Assembly: GCF_963678635.1 (NCBI RefSeq)
Contig: NC_087067.1
Location: forward strand, 40,136,379-40,196,378
Direction of reading: 5' to 3'
Length of the DNA: 60,000 nucleotides
Origin: Symsagittifera roscoffensis
Lineage: Eukaryota > Xenacoelomorpha > Acoela > Convolutidae
Part shown: positions 43,408-51,810 of the stretch, in pieces
Layout: each line of letters opens with the position of its first letter
How positions within the stretch are numbered: position 1 is the first letter of the stretch
Program-made: the position numbers and the translations under genes
Notes under the pieces: model-generated
The model's database searches: none
Seen by the model: the letters and a program-made list of their open reading frames with translations, nothing else
What the model was told of the DNA's origin: nothing

Positions 43408-44721
43408 CTAAAGATCACTGAAGATATTGAAATCCAGGCTGGATGTTTCTCCTGTCGATGCCCTGTCGTCTTCCCCACCAGCTTGATCTTGTTGCATGGG
43501 TTCTTCGGTTTGACGGCTTCCTCCCTGTCCGTCACCTCCCTCTGATTTATCCTTGTTCGAGCTCGAGGGTCCTTGTTCATCATTGTCGGCTTCTTCCGGG
43601 AATCTCGGCATGAGCAATGTACCGGCCGATCTATCTTCTTCTTCTCCATAGACCACTTTGATTTCCTCACAGCCGAAGGGTGCTAGGAAGGTTCTCGTCT
43701 GCAATATTCCTCCCACTTTCATCTCCTGTTTCACACTAGTCAGGATTAATGAGGCTTCAGGCAGTTCGGTCCTGCCTCTCATCCTCATCGGAGCTAAGCC
43801 TAATCCCGTCCATTCCTCGTCGAATTTCCCAGGCTTGGGAGTCGCTGCGTTGCTTATTCGCCTTCTCGTTGCTTGATCCGTATATGCAAATCGTGTGTAT
43901 TGTAACACGGCGGCATTTCTCCCTACGAAGTATGGATCCATCGTTCCCACGAAATTCCCTATCCTCCTTTCATTGGTTTCGAATGCTCTCAATCTAGGAG
44001 TTTGTACCACGGAGACTGCTCCGAGCAACATCCTTCTTATCAGAGGGAATTCAGGGATTGCCTCCGGCAGCTTCTTGTAATCACCCCAGTCCTTCGTCTC
44101 TTCTCTCACTTTATGATATGCTGCAGTGAGACGAGGCACTCTGGTTATTTCACCATTCGTTTTATCATAGGGTCTCAGATTCCAAAGCTTCGGAAACACT
44201 TCAATGTGTCCTCTTTCTACTTCTCCCATGCGATCACGGAAGTGGTCGTCAAAATTGATGACTGTCATCTCTGGCTCCGATATTTTTGTAAACAACAGAT
44301 CTTCACTCATGAGCTCCCGCAATGTGTGCTGCTCACACCAGTTCAGTGTACTACCGTCCACTGCTGATATGAGGTTCAGGTGCAGCACCGACCTCCTATA
44401 TGCTTCCACTTTAACGTCAGGGAACGCAAACGTGACTGCTGTTCCATAGATCACCGTCACAAACTCCGTGACTCCTCTGATCAGTGCCAAGGGATCAGTT
44501 CTCATAGCCAAGCTCAGATCGGTTAACAGCGGCATGCATCCAACATGTCGTCTAACATCTTCCTCTCTTTCAATCGTCTCGTCTTCTCCCGTTCCAAAGC
44601 GATTTTGTTGTAAGAGATACTGGATAAGAGTGTGTCTCAGGTCTCTCATCTTGTTCCACGAGTCCGTGGATTTCTTCATATCCAAGTTCCTCACTCTCTC
44701 TCTCTCATCTGCTCTGGACAA
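43408..44721 (-). CDS. E1 third coding region, part 3: unknown protein, 437 codons
   Basis: The frame is entered by a frameshift at a GAGAGAGAGAG run near 44700, from part 2c. It contains VTEFVTVIYGTAVTFAFPDV, NFDDHFRDRMGEVERGHIEV, RRMLLGAVSVVQTPRLRAF and MDPYFVGRNAAVLQYTRFAY. It then has a highly acidic, Gln- and Ser-rich tail (EEADNDEQGPSSSNKDKSEG) that ends in FNIFSDL. The folded part followed by a low-complexity tail looks like a structural or regulatory protein rather than an enzyme, but this is only an impression. Confidence 0.55.
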   Translation of the reverse strand: MSRADERERVRNLDMKKSTDSWNKMRDLRHTLIQYLLQQNRFGTGEDETIEREEDVRRHVGCMPLLTDLSLAMRTDPLALIRGVTEFVTVIYGTAVTFAFPDVKVEAYRRSVLHLNLISAVDGSTLNWCEQHTLRELMSEDLLFTKISEPEMTVINFDDHFRDRMGEVERGHIEVFPKLWNLRPYDKTNGEITRVPRLTAAYHKVREETKDWGDYKKLPEAIPEFPLIRRMLLGAVSVVQTPRLRAFETNERRIGNFVGTMDPYFVGRNAAVLQYTRFAYTDQATRRRISNAATPKPGKFDEEWTGLGLAPMRMRGRTELPEASLILTSVKQEMKVGGILQTRTFLAPFGCEEIKVVYGEEEDRSAGTLLMPRFPEEADNDEQGPSSSNKDKSEGGDGQGGSRQTEEPMQQDQAGGEDDRASTGETSSLDFNIFSDL

Positions 44722-45068
44722 CGTGTCAGTTTCATCAGTCCTCCCAAGTTTCCGTGGGTAATTGCAATCAATGTCAGAAGTCCGTCTAGCCGCAGGTTCT
44801 GAATTCCATCAGTGAGCAGTATCGCCGGTCCTTTCACGAAACTCTCTGCTCCAAATGTCACGAACAAGGCTATTAGCTCCCCTATCGACACTTCCACTAC
44901 TGCTTGGAGGAATTCTTTTATCAAGTAGTGCGAGACTTTCGGGTAAACTTTTGCCAAGAAGGACGCGGTCCATCCGGCTCCCAACCCTTCTAGCATGCCG
45001 TCTGTCCGTTCAAAGCCCCCTGGCCCTTCACTTCCTGGGTCCAGAAGGTTTCCAGAGTAATCTGACAC
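44691..45068 (-). CDS. E1 third coding region, part 2c: short frame between two frameshifts
   Basis: This piece of 125 codons carries on from the frame ending at 44990 and passes on to the frame starting near 44721. Its middle (VVEVSIGELIALFVTFGAES, GPAILLTDGIQNLRLDGLLT) looks like the interior of a folded domain. The left boundary is the GA dinucleotide run, a likely slippage site for an indel. Confidence 0.5.
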   Translation of the reverse strand: MSDYSGNLLDPGSEGPGGFERTDGMLEGLGAGWTASFLAKVYPKVSHYLIKEFLQAVVEVSIGELIALFVTFGAESFVKGPAILLTDGIQNLRLDGLLTLIAITHGNLGGLMKLTRCPEQMRERE

Positions 45069-45727
45069 ATTCTGTTCACAAATTCAGCGGTCTTTTCTCC
45101 GGCATTTTCCGCCAGGTTCACCTCCTTTAACAAGTAGGCATGTATCTTTGTGATCATCACGGGGCCTTGCTCAAAAGCGTCTGCACCCAATGTCGCTATT
45201 CTAGGGTTCAGGTGTAGCCACTGGTTGGCTTCCGGCTTGGTTCTCAGAACCATCGCCTCCAAGTGAGCTCTCGTCTCTAGTGAATTTTTCCTTTTTGTGT
45301 CTTCACCTGCCACTTCCATTGCTCGGAACCATAAGTCGTTGGACATCGCCGCGATCACTCGAAGGTCGTCGTCTACTCCTGGTTTCAGTTTGAGCTGTCG
45401 ACTGAAATTGGACAGTTCCAACCCCAGCACCTCGTCCAATACTAACATGTGTAGCGCATGGTCCTTGAATCCTCTCATCGCGTTTGAGATATCTGACCAC
45501 ACTGCAGGCACTTCAGCCTTGAGTGGCCTCAGGTTCTCCATCTCTATCATGCGATTCGGGGCTGATATGATCACATCATATTTTCCTTCCGAAAGTAAGG
45601 TCACGATCGCATACACAAATTTCAGTCCATCCGGGAGATGTGCATACCCCGGAGACAACGCGAATACTATTCTCGGTGTCACTTTGGTGAACGACCCCTC
45701 CTTCGTCGCATCCACCACTTCACCCAT
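44990..45727 (-). CDS. E1 third coding region, part 2b: continuation after a TAG
   Basis: It lies in the same frame as the segment ending at 45755, after a TAG. It reads PRIVFALSPGYAHLPDGLKF, KYDVIISAPNRMIEMENLRP and HMLVLDEVLGLELSNFSRQL. Together with the end of the previous segment (PITIVFAGINDHLHSR) it resembles the core of a second SGNH-like fold, with an ND motif followed by a hydrophobic strand. I rate that as weak. The frame ends by shift near 45010. Confidence 0.5.
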   Translation of the reverse strand: MGEVVDATKEGSFTKVTPRIVFALSPGYAHLPDGLKFVYAIVTLLSEGKYDVIISAPNRMIEMENLRPLKAEVPAVWSDISNAMRGFKDHALHMLVLDEVLGLELSNFSRQLKLKPGVDDDLRVIAAMSNDLWFRAMEVAGEDTKRKNSLETRAHLEAMVLRTKPEANQWLHLNPRIATLGADAFEQGPVMITKIHAYLLKEVNLAENAGEKTAEFVNRMCQITLETFWTQEVKGQGALNGQTAC

Positions 45728-45754
45728 CGACTCAAGGATATCTTTTATCGCTGG

Positions 45755-47053
45755 CTATACAGCGTTCTCTGCCGTTGTAGGATCTCTGAGTCTGCTCAGA
45801 AAAACTCTACTGTGTAGATGGTCATTGATGCCAGCGAACACGATCGTAATTGGGTTCATGTCCGTCTGCCTTTGTACCCCTATAGCCAGAGATATCGATT
45901 GCAGTAGGTCCAGGTCGACCGCTGCCAACATTATGACTTCCGGCCAAAACAGAGACTTGGAGGTGTACACGAACTCTGAATTCGCTACTATCATAATCTT
46001 GGCCTTCCTCATTTCTGCTTTGTCATAGGAGGCGAAGATGGTCTCATCTTTCTTTATCGCTTTCAATCCGCCGTATCTTTGGGCATCACCATCTTGATTC
46101 ACTAGTTTTGGGTATATTCTCTCCTTCACATGACCAGGGGGTGTCGTCAGCTGCCTGAATATCTTCACGTGTTGTCCAATCGGCGCTCTCGTCGTCAGGA
46201 ATCTTCCTGGTCTCTCTTCACGATTCCCCTCATCATGATTCAACCTCACATCTTGCAATGGTCTCGCATTCACTGGTCCCATTGTGTTGTTAGAGGGCAT
46301 CCTCCTTGCATCTTCAATGAAGCTTACCCTCTGGAGATCCAGCTTCATTAGCTCGTCTTTGTATACATGCCAGGGAGACGGTATGGGTCTTGACCACATC
46401 AACGAGCCTCTGCTCGGACGTCTCTCCTCTCGACTGTTACTTGTCGTCTCCGATCTAGTGTCCGATCTAGTGTCCGATCTAGACGTGCCGGCTGTCTCTT
46501 CGATTGGGTTGACAGGTCCTATTCTTCTCCTAGGATGGATGGTCCTCCTCATCGGCGCTTTTCCCAATCGATCCTGCACGTCTGTCCTTTGACCTGGTTC
46601 GCTGGAGCTTTGTTGCCTGTAGTTCGTGACGGCCGGGACCGTACCCAAGCGTGTTTCCAGGCTAGGAGGCACAAAGGTGGTAATCACCGCGTCACTCGCC
46701 GTTCCTTCTTCCTTCAGCACTCCTGTGTCAAAGAGTTCCGCTTCTAGTTCATCCAACCGCTCTTGAAAGACTCGATTCAACCAAGCTTGTCCTTCGATAC
46801 TGTCGAAGTGGATGCCGTCCGTGGGCAGTCTGGCCTGATCCATAGCTCTCAACTCATGTTCGATGTCCATGAGGATCATTCTTCCGGCGTTCCGACTTGC
46901 GAGGTTCCTCAAGATGTTATTCCACCTGACGACTCCCTCGTTGTGCCTTCTTCCTGCTGCTGTCAGGCTTCTCGTGTTCATTGGCACAGTGCAAACGGTC
47001 AGTACCGCGCAATTGAATTTCTGCCAGAGGGTAGTAAACAAACACACCATCAT
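45755..47053 (-). CDS. E1 third coding region, part 2a: C-terminal half of SGNH domain plus linker
   Basis: It lies in the same frame as the preceding 485-codon segment, after a TGA at 47060. Near its start it has RMILMDIEHELRAMDQ and then LPTDGIHFD, the D..H block V of SGNH/GDSL hydrolases, so the hydrolase domain runs across the stop. A long Arg/Ser-rich linker follows, with a repeated RSDTRSDTRSE. Then comes a new globular region (KIMIVANSEFVYTSKSLFWP, PITIVFAGINDHL). Confidence 0.6.
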   Translation of the reverse strand: MMVCLFTTLWQKFNCAVLTVCTVPMNTRSLTAAGRRHNEGVVRWNNILRNLASRNAGRMILMDIEHELRAMDQARLPTDGIHFDSIEGQAWLNRVFQERLDELEAELFDTGVLKEEGTASDAVITTFVPPSLETRLGTVPAVTNYRQQSSSEPGQRTDVQDRLGKAPMRRTIHPRRRIGPVNPIEETAGTSRSDTRSDTRSETTSNSREERRPSRGSLMWSRPIPSPWHVYKDELMKLDLQRVSFIEDARRMPSNNTMGPVNARPLQDVRLNHDEGNREERPGRFLTTRAPIGQHVKIFRQLTTPPGHVKERIYPKLVNQDGDAQRYGGLKAIKKDETIFASYDKAEMRKAKIMIVANSEFVYTSKSLFWPEVIMLAAVDLDLLQSISLAIGVQRQTDMNPITIVFAGINDHLHSRVFLSRLRDPTTAENAV

Positions 47054-47059
47054 TGACTC

Positions 47060-48517
47060 TCATAGTGCTTCTTGCTCATCTGAACCTCTGGAGATGTCAT
47101 TCGTCCCAACTAAGATCATCACATTGGGGATCCTCCCTGGATTCATCAGTTCCACCATTCGATATAACTGGGCTATCGTCGCGCCTCCAAAGGCCATCAC
47201 CGTGGTGACCCACGAGGTTCTCAAATTCGACAGCACTCTAACCAAGCTGTCTCCCAGTATCAGATGAGATGTCCCGAGTGGTGGTTGCTGCAGATTTACT
47301 GCCGGGCTCCAAGTCGCTCGATTGAAGCACGCCCTCGGATCTGTCTCCGGAACTCCCGTGAAATTATATTTCAATTGATTATTCTTTTGCACGTCTATTA
47401 TGCGAGACACTTTCTTCGCTGGCATCTTCCGTATTCTTCTCTCTGGGGCCCTCGAGCTCCCCATGAGTGTTGTCACGTCACTTATCCCCTGTCTGATCAT
47501 GGTCTGGGAGAGTCGCACTCTGCCCGTGTCGTCAATCGTTCCATAGGGTGCAGTCACCCCGGAACCTGGCGCATTCTTGTTAGCGACCAGTCGTCCAGCT
47601 GTCTCTATCAGCTTCCTCACTGTCTGTTCCACGACGGGGTCACCCAAGGTGTCACTACGATCCGGGATTGTTACTCGATTTGTCTCTGTCGGGAGCCATG
47701 TCTCTATTGTTTGACTCATTTCTCGAGGCGTCAAGAGCTCCATCGGGGACTGCCCACGAGGAATATTCCTTGTATGTATCACTTTCTCCACGGCCGTTGT
47801 CAACGCCATCTGTTCCGATTGCTCTTTGTAGTCCTGCCTCAAGCGCTCAATTTCTTGACCCTGCTTTTTGTTGCAGTCTTCGAACAACTTTCTCCACATG
47901 TCTCGATCTTCCTCCATTTGGAGCATACTTTTGGTCATCTCGTCCAGCTCCTTCTTCGTACTTTTCAGTTCATCGTTCATCTCATCCAGAACTTGCATGG
48001 TTTGGTTCGTCTGAACCTTCTGTCCTACTTTCGCCCTTTTTGGTGGCACAGCTGCTCTCAGTGGTGAACCAGACGAGGCCGCCTCGCTGTTCATCTCCTG
48101 ATGCATTCTCGTCAGCCCAGGTTTGGGCTTGGAGGGCATAGGCATCTCACCTCGTTGGTAAGTCCTAGAACTTCCCAATCCAGGCTCATTCGCCAAGTCA
48201 CTCCCTGAGAGAGCCCCGTTTCTCCACCTCATCACTCTCATGTTCGGGCGGTCTAGTACTCCCCTTTCTCCATATGCTGCCATCAACAGGACTTCCGTGG
48301 GGCGGTCCCCACGGTTGTCATGCCCCAAGATGTTGATCAGGGCGGTCAGCAACATGAATACCTCTGGGTCCTCCAGAGCGAAGTCTCGATCGATCAGCTG
48401 ACGATAGATCGCATCTATCATCGGTCCTACATATGCCTCTGCCAGGTCCATCAATTCATCCAAGTTGAAGTTATCCATTCTATTCTTCAGATTTAATTTG
48501 ATTCGATTCGATTCCAA
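47060..48517 (-). CDS. E1 third coding region, part 1: coiled coil and SGNH/GDSL-type hydrolase
   Basis: A 485-codon frame starts at a true ATG (MESNRIKLNL). Residues about 1-75 are acidic and helical. About 165-230 is a heptad-like coiled coil rich in Glu, Lys, Met and Leu. The C-terminal part has HLILGDSLVRVL (block I with the nucleophile Ser), MAFGGATIAQLY (block II Gly) and VMILVGTNDI (block III G.ND). Block V follows after a TGA in the next segment. SGNH proteins are esterases or acetyl hydrolases; such domains are known in ORF1 of CR1 LINEs. Here it lies downstream of pol, a position usually held by env. Confidence 0.75.
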   Translation of the reverse strand: MESNRIKLNLKNRMDNFNLDELMDLAEAYVGPMIDAIYRQLIDRDFALEDPEVFMLLTALINILGHDNRGDRPTEVLLMAAYGERGVLDRPNMRVMRWRNGALSGSDLANEPGLGSSRTYQRGEMPMPSKPKPGLTRMHQEMNSEAASSGSPLRAAVPPKRAKVGQKVQTNQTMQVLDEMNDELKSTKKELDEMTKSMLQMEEDRDMWRKLFEDCNKKQGQEIERLRQDYKEQSEQMALTTAVEKVIHTRNIPRGQSPMELLTPREMSQTIETWLPTETNRVTIPDRSDTLGDPVVEQTVRKLIETAGRLVANKNAPGSGVTAPYGTIDDTGRVRLSQTMIRQGISDVTTLMGSSRAPERRIRKMPAKKVSRIIDVQKNNQLKYNFTGVPETDPRACFNRATWSPAVNLQQPPLGTSHLILGDSLVRVLSNLRTSWVTTVMAFGGATIAQLYRMVELMNPGRIPNVMILVGTNDISRGSDEQEAL

Positions 48518-48885
48518 GGTTTTGACTCAAGTGAGTAATTAAATGATCAATCAGGATCTAGAAAAGAAGTCACAAATATCACACTTGTCAGTTTCACCTT
48601 AACATATATCGTTAAAATTTGCTTAAAAACAGTTCAGATAAAAAGGTATTTTATCCTAAAATTTATTAAAATCAGTCGGTCTCTAAAATATTGGGAATTC
48701 GACCTAAGATTGGACAGTCCAAACTTTGGATCTATTCCTAAGATCGTCATTCAGTTGTTCATGGTCACTAACCCCTACTTCCCCATGATCTTGATCACCT
48801 AACACATAACATAACATAACATAACATAACATAACACATATTACATAAAACTCAGTCTTTGGCCTAACACCCTCTCGCACGTCAC
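48518..48885 (-). other. Gap between macro-domain and third coding regions, with ACATA microsatellite
   Basis: These 368 bp have no convincing frame. The part 48798-48842 is a run of CATAACATAACATAACATAA type repeats, about six or seven units of 5 bp, ending in CACATATTACATA. Since the third coding region needs its own way of being expressed, this gap could hold a splice acceptor or internal promoter, but I see no decisive signal. Confidence 0.6.
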
Positions 48886-49551
48886 TCAGCCTATACTTAA
48901 GTAATATTTCTTATGTAGATATACTTGTATGTTCGTATCAGAGAATATCACGTGTACAAGCGCGTACAATTCCCGAGGATGCAGTCTTCCTCTGTTTGGA
49001 TCGTACACTGGAAGCGAGAGCTCCTTCACGTCCATTTCCACGAGGAAGTCCCTCAGCCTCGTCAAGGACAAGACTAGGTTCTCTGGGTCCTCGTGCTGAT
49101 TCTCCGTCGCTCTCGTTACCAAGAAGCATAGGTATTTTCCCGGTATCTGCGACGCCGCCGGAGGTAAGGCCGCTACGCCCCCTATCCCTGGTCTTTGCTT
49201 CCAAAGGAATTCCACGTTTTTGTATTCTCTCCTAAAGTCTGCAGCTAACGCTGTCCTAAAACTCATGTTTGCTGTGATTGCTATCGCACATGTTCTGTTT
49301 GTGAGCATGAAATCACTGTCTGTTAGTATTATGCTACTTGAATATTCATTTGGTAAGTTAAAATATGACTCAACTACCCTGCCTATGTCAGGTTTCTTAG
49401 GTTCTTCGCATGTTTCTGCTTCTAAGTCTCCTGTTTCTCTTGCTATTCTTAATTTTTTTATTATCAAGTTTTCAGTGTGGGTAAGTCCTACCCCCACTCC
49501 CCGGACAAAAATATCCATCGACGTCCCCGTCGATCGCATACCGGGTATCAA
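48886..49551 (-). CDS. E1 macro domain (TARG1-like), in the pol frame
   Basis: It lies in the same frame as integrase, which ends with a TGA at 49612; there is no ATG here, so the domain is probably the C-terminus of the pol polyprotein reached past a stop or before a mutation. After about 80 residues, the sequence AIAITANMSFRTALAADFRR, PGIGGVAALPP, YLCFLVTRAT, ELSLPVYDPNRGRL and SDTNIQVYLH follows the strand-helix order and wording of TARG1/OARD1-type macro domains, which bind ADP-ribose. The TARG1 catalytic Lys is Arg or absent (LVTRATE) and its catalytic Asp site reads NRGRL, so hydrolysis is doubtful and binding more likely. Confidence is good for the fold and low for the function. Confidence 0.72.
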   Translation of the reverse strand: MIPGMRSTGTSMDIFVRGVGVGLTHTENLIIKKLRIARETGDLEAETCEEPKKPDIGRVVESYFNLPNEYSSSIILTDSDFMLTNRTCAIAITANMSFRTALAADFRREYKNVEFLWKQRPGIGGVAALPPAASQIPGKYLCFLVTRATENQHEDPENLVLSLTRLRDFLVEMDVKELSLPVYDPNRGRLHPRELYALVHVIFSDTNIQVYLHKKYYLSIG

Positions 49552-49611
49552 GTCAAGGTTAGAAGCTGGAATGAGTAGTTGTCCTTCCTGGGCAGCCCAG
49601 GAAGGATCATC

Positions 49612-51780
49612 TCATTCGGTCTTGATGTATTTCATGCTTTCACGATCTACGTCTTGAATCGTGCGAATGGTCTCCTCAGGATCCGAGGTCGTTTCATTCA
49701 GCCACTCTAAGACACGCAGGTTCGTCAAGTCTTGTTCATATGACTGCTGTTGCTCCTCGTCGAAATCTACCTCGGGTTTCGACCAGTCGTCAACCCACTC
49801 ATCGTCGTGATCATTGACTATGTCAATGTCTTGTGACACAGTTATTTCCTCTAGACCCACTACTTCCTCCACTGTCTTCTTCAGATCTATCCTATCCACT
49901 ACAAAGTCGTCACCGTAAGGATTGTATTTCTTTCTTGGTCTCGTCCCGTCCTTCTGACGAGTCTGTATCGTGAACGGAAGATCCGGTTCCAAGTTCTTGG
50001 GAACTTCTGTCTGTTCGGGATCCTGCCAATCTTCGGGATCTGCGTAGGGTAAGGTTTCATCGTCCGCTTCGATCTCCTCGTTTGGATCCAGGTCCAGCGG
50101 TGTATCCGTACCTTCCTCTACGACTTCGTTTCCATCGTTCTTCTCCCTGGTGCCCTTTTCATTGACCTCACAAGCAGGATCCATCATTAGATAATCCCCT
50201 TCCTCCATGTCTGCAGGTATACACCAGTCTTCTGTCGATGGATTGTGTGGCTTGATGTTCTCGTAGTGGGCGGCTCGGCCAGTACTCAGTCTATAAAAGC
50301 GTCCCTCCTGGTGCACCTCAGTAATCATGAAGGGTCCCCTCCACTTTTTTAGGAGCTTTTTTGTCCCTTTCGGTGGTATAACGTTCTGGAATACCCATAC
50401 GTAGTCTCCCACCGAGTAAGCCTTTGCACCAGCTGCTTTCTTGTCGAATCTTTTCCTCTGCCTTGCCTGTGCCTGCTGAGTATTTCGTCTACACAAATCG
50501 AAAGCTGTTCCATTATTCGATTGAAACGTCATCGGACAACCATGTCTTGCTATCCACGTATTGATCAGGTGGTTGCATGTCTCTTCCGCCGAGGCAGTTG
50601 TGCAGGGCACGGCCTCTGCATACTTCGTAAAATGATCTATCATGACCAGCACCTGATTATAACCATTGTTTGTCATGCATATCTTTTGGTGATCTATCTG
50701 CACCACCTCGTTGAATTCAGACGACTCGATCGATTGTAAAGGAAGTTGCAACTTCCTTGGATCTTTGACCTGTTGGCATGACAGACATGCTGTTACCCAC
50801 TTCTCGCATGCTTTTTTCATCCCAGGCCACTCAAAGCGCTTCAGGATCCTCTGATATACTTTGTCGATCCCCTGATGGCCCATGTGATCATGTGACCTGA
50901 ATAATAGCTCTGTCTGATAGAGTTGCGGTAACACTATCGCATTATACTTGTATAGGACTCTGTCTTCCTCCCTTCTTTTGCAAGCCACAATCCTGTCCTT
51001 GCTCAAATATAACCTCCCTTCCTTCTGCATGAAGTATTGTCTCAGGATGCGATAACTATCTTCCTCGAGGTCCCCTTTATCCGGAGAACCATTCTCGGTC
51101 CACCTTTTCAGGTTGCTTGTCATGCGATCATTCCTCTGCGCCCTCAGAAGATCCGAGAGTCTGTATCTCGCCTTTAAGTACGTCTTCATGACCCTCATCT
51201 GACTATTCAGCTCGTTCGGCTGGTGTGTGTCTTCTTCCATCTTAACGCACCAAATCTTCGCCAACGGCTGTGTTTCTTGTTTAAACGGCTGAAGATCGGT
51301 CCTGACTACCTCTTTCTGCGGCAACAGGCTTATCGACCGTTTCGATACCGCTATTGTCTCCAAGTCCTCCGCTGCGTTGTCAAAGACTCTTTCGCTTGGT
51401 ATAAGGTAGCGATTGCTGTCACGATCCTGGTACACCTCTGTGTCCAGGTCCCTTGCCCGAGTTTCCACTAGTAGCGTGTGTATCGCTAGTTCTGACAGTT
51501 CTGATCCTGAGCTCGAGTTCCTGTCTGAATAGGTGTCCATTCTTGAGTTTCGGGGATTATCATCTGTCGAAGAGGTTGTGCTGGAGACTGCACGCTCCTC
51601 CAGAACATGTCTGTGCCTTCTTCGCATCCATCTGAACTCCCCGGACAAAACCTTGTTCTCTAGGTGTTGTTTCTCATCAGGAATTTTTTCGTCTATCTCA
51701 GACTCCCCGGACAAATTCTCTTGTCCCGGGTGTTGATCTTGTGATCGCTGGTTCTTCTCATCATTCGTCTCCCCGGACAA
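49612..51780 (-). pseudogene. E1 integrase with long N-terminal spacer; catalytic core deleted
   Basis: This is a 722-codon frame following a TAA at 51811 in the same frame. The first ~270 residues are a charged spacer with repeated LSGE (LSGESEID, LSGEFRW). Then come the H2C2 zinc finger (HDHMGHQGIDKVYQRIL ... CLSCQQVKD, about 296-340), the first catalytic Asp (VVQIDHQK), and the second catalytic block, which reads QSNNGTAF where SDNG is expected, so Asp is Asn. Directly afterwards the sequence jumps to RKRFDKKAAGAKAYSVGDYV, so about 100 residues including the third catalytic Glu are missing. A GPF-type domain (LKKWRGPFMITEV) and an acidic tail follow. This copy cannot integrate by itself. 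Confidence 0.82.
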
Positions 51781-51810
51781 ATAGTCTTGCAGCTGATTTT
51801 GTTCTACCTT

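Noticed and set aside
39644-48517. The third coding region as an envelope glycoprotein gene
   Set aside because: No signal peptide, no C-terminal membrane anchor and no furin-type site were seen; the first part is instead a coiled coil with an SGNH domain.
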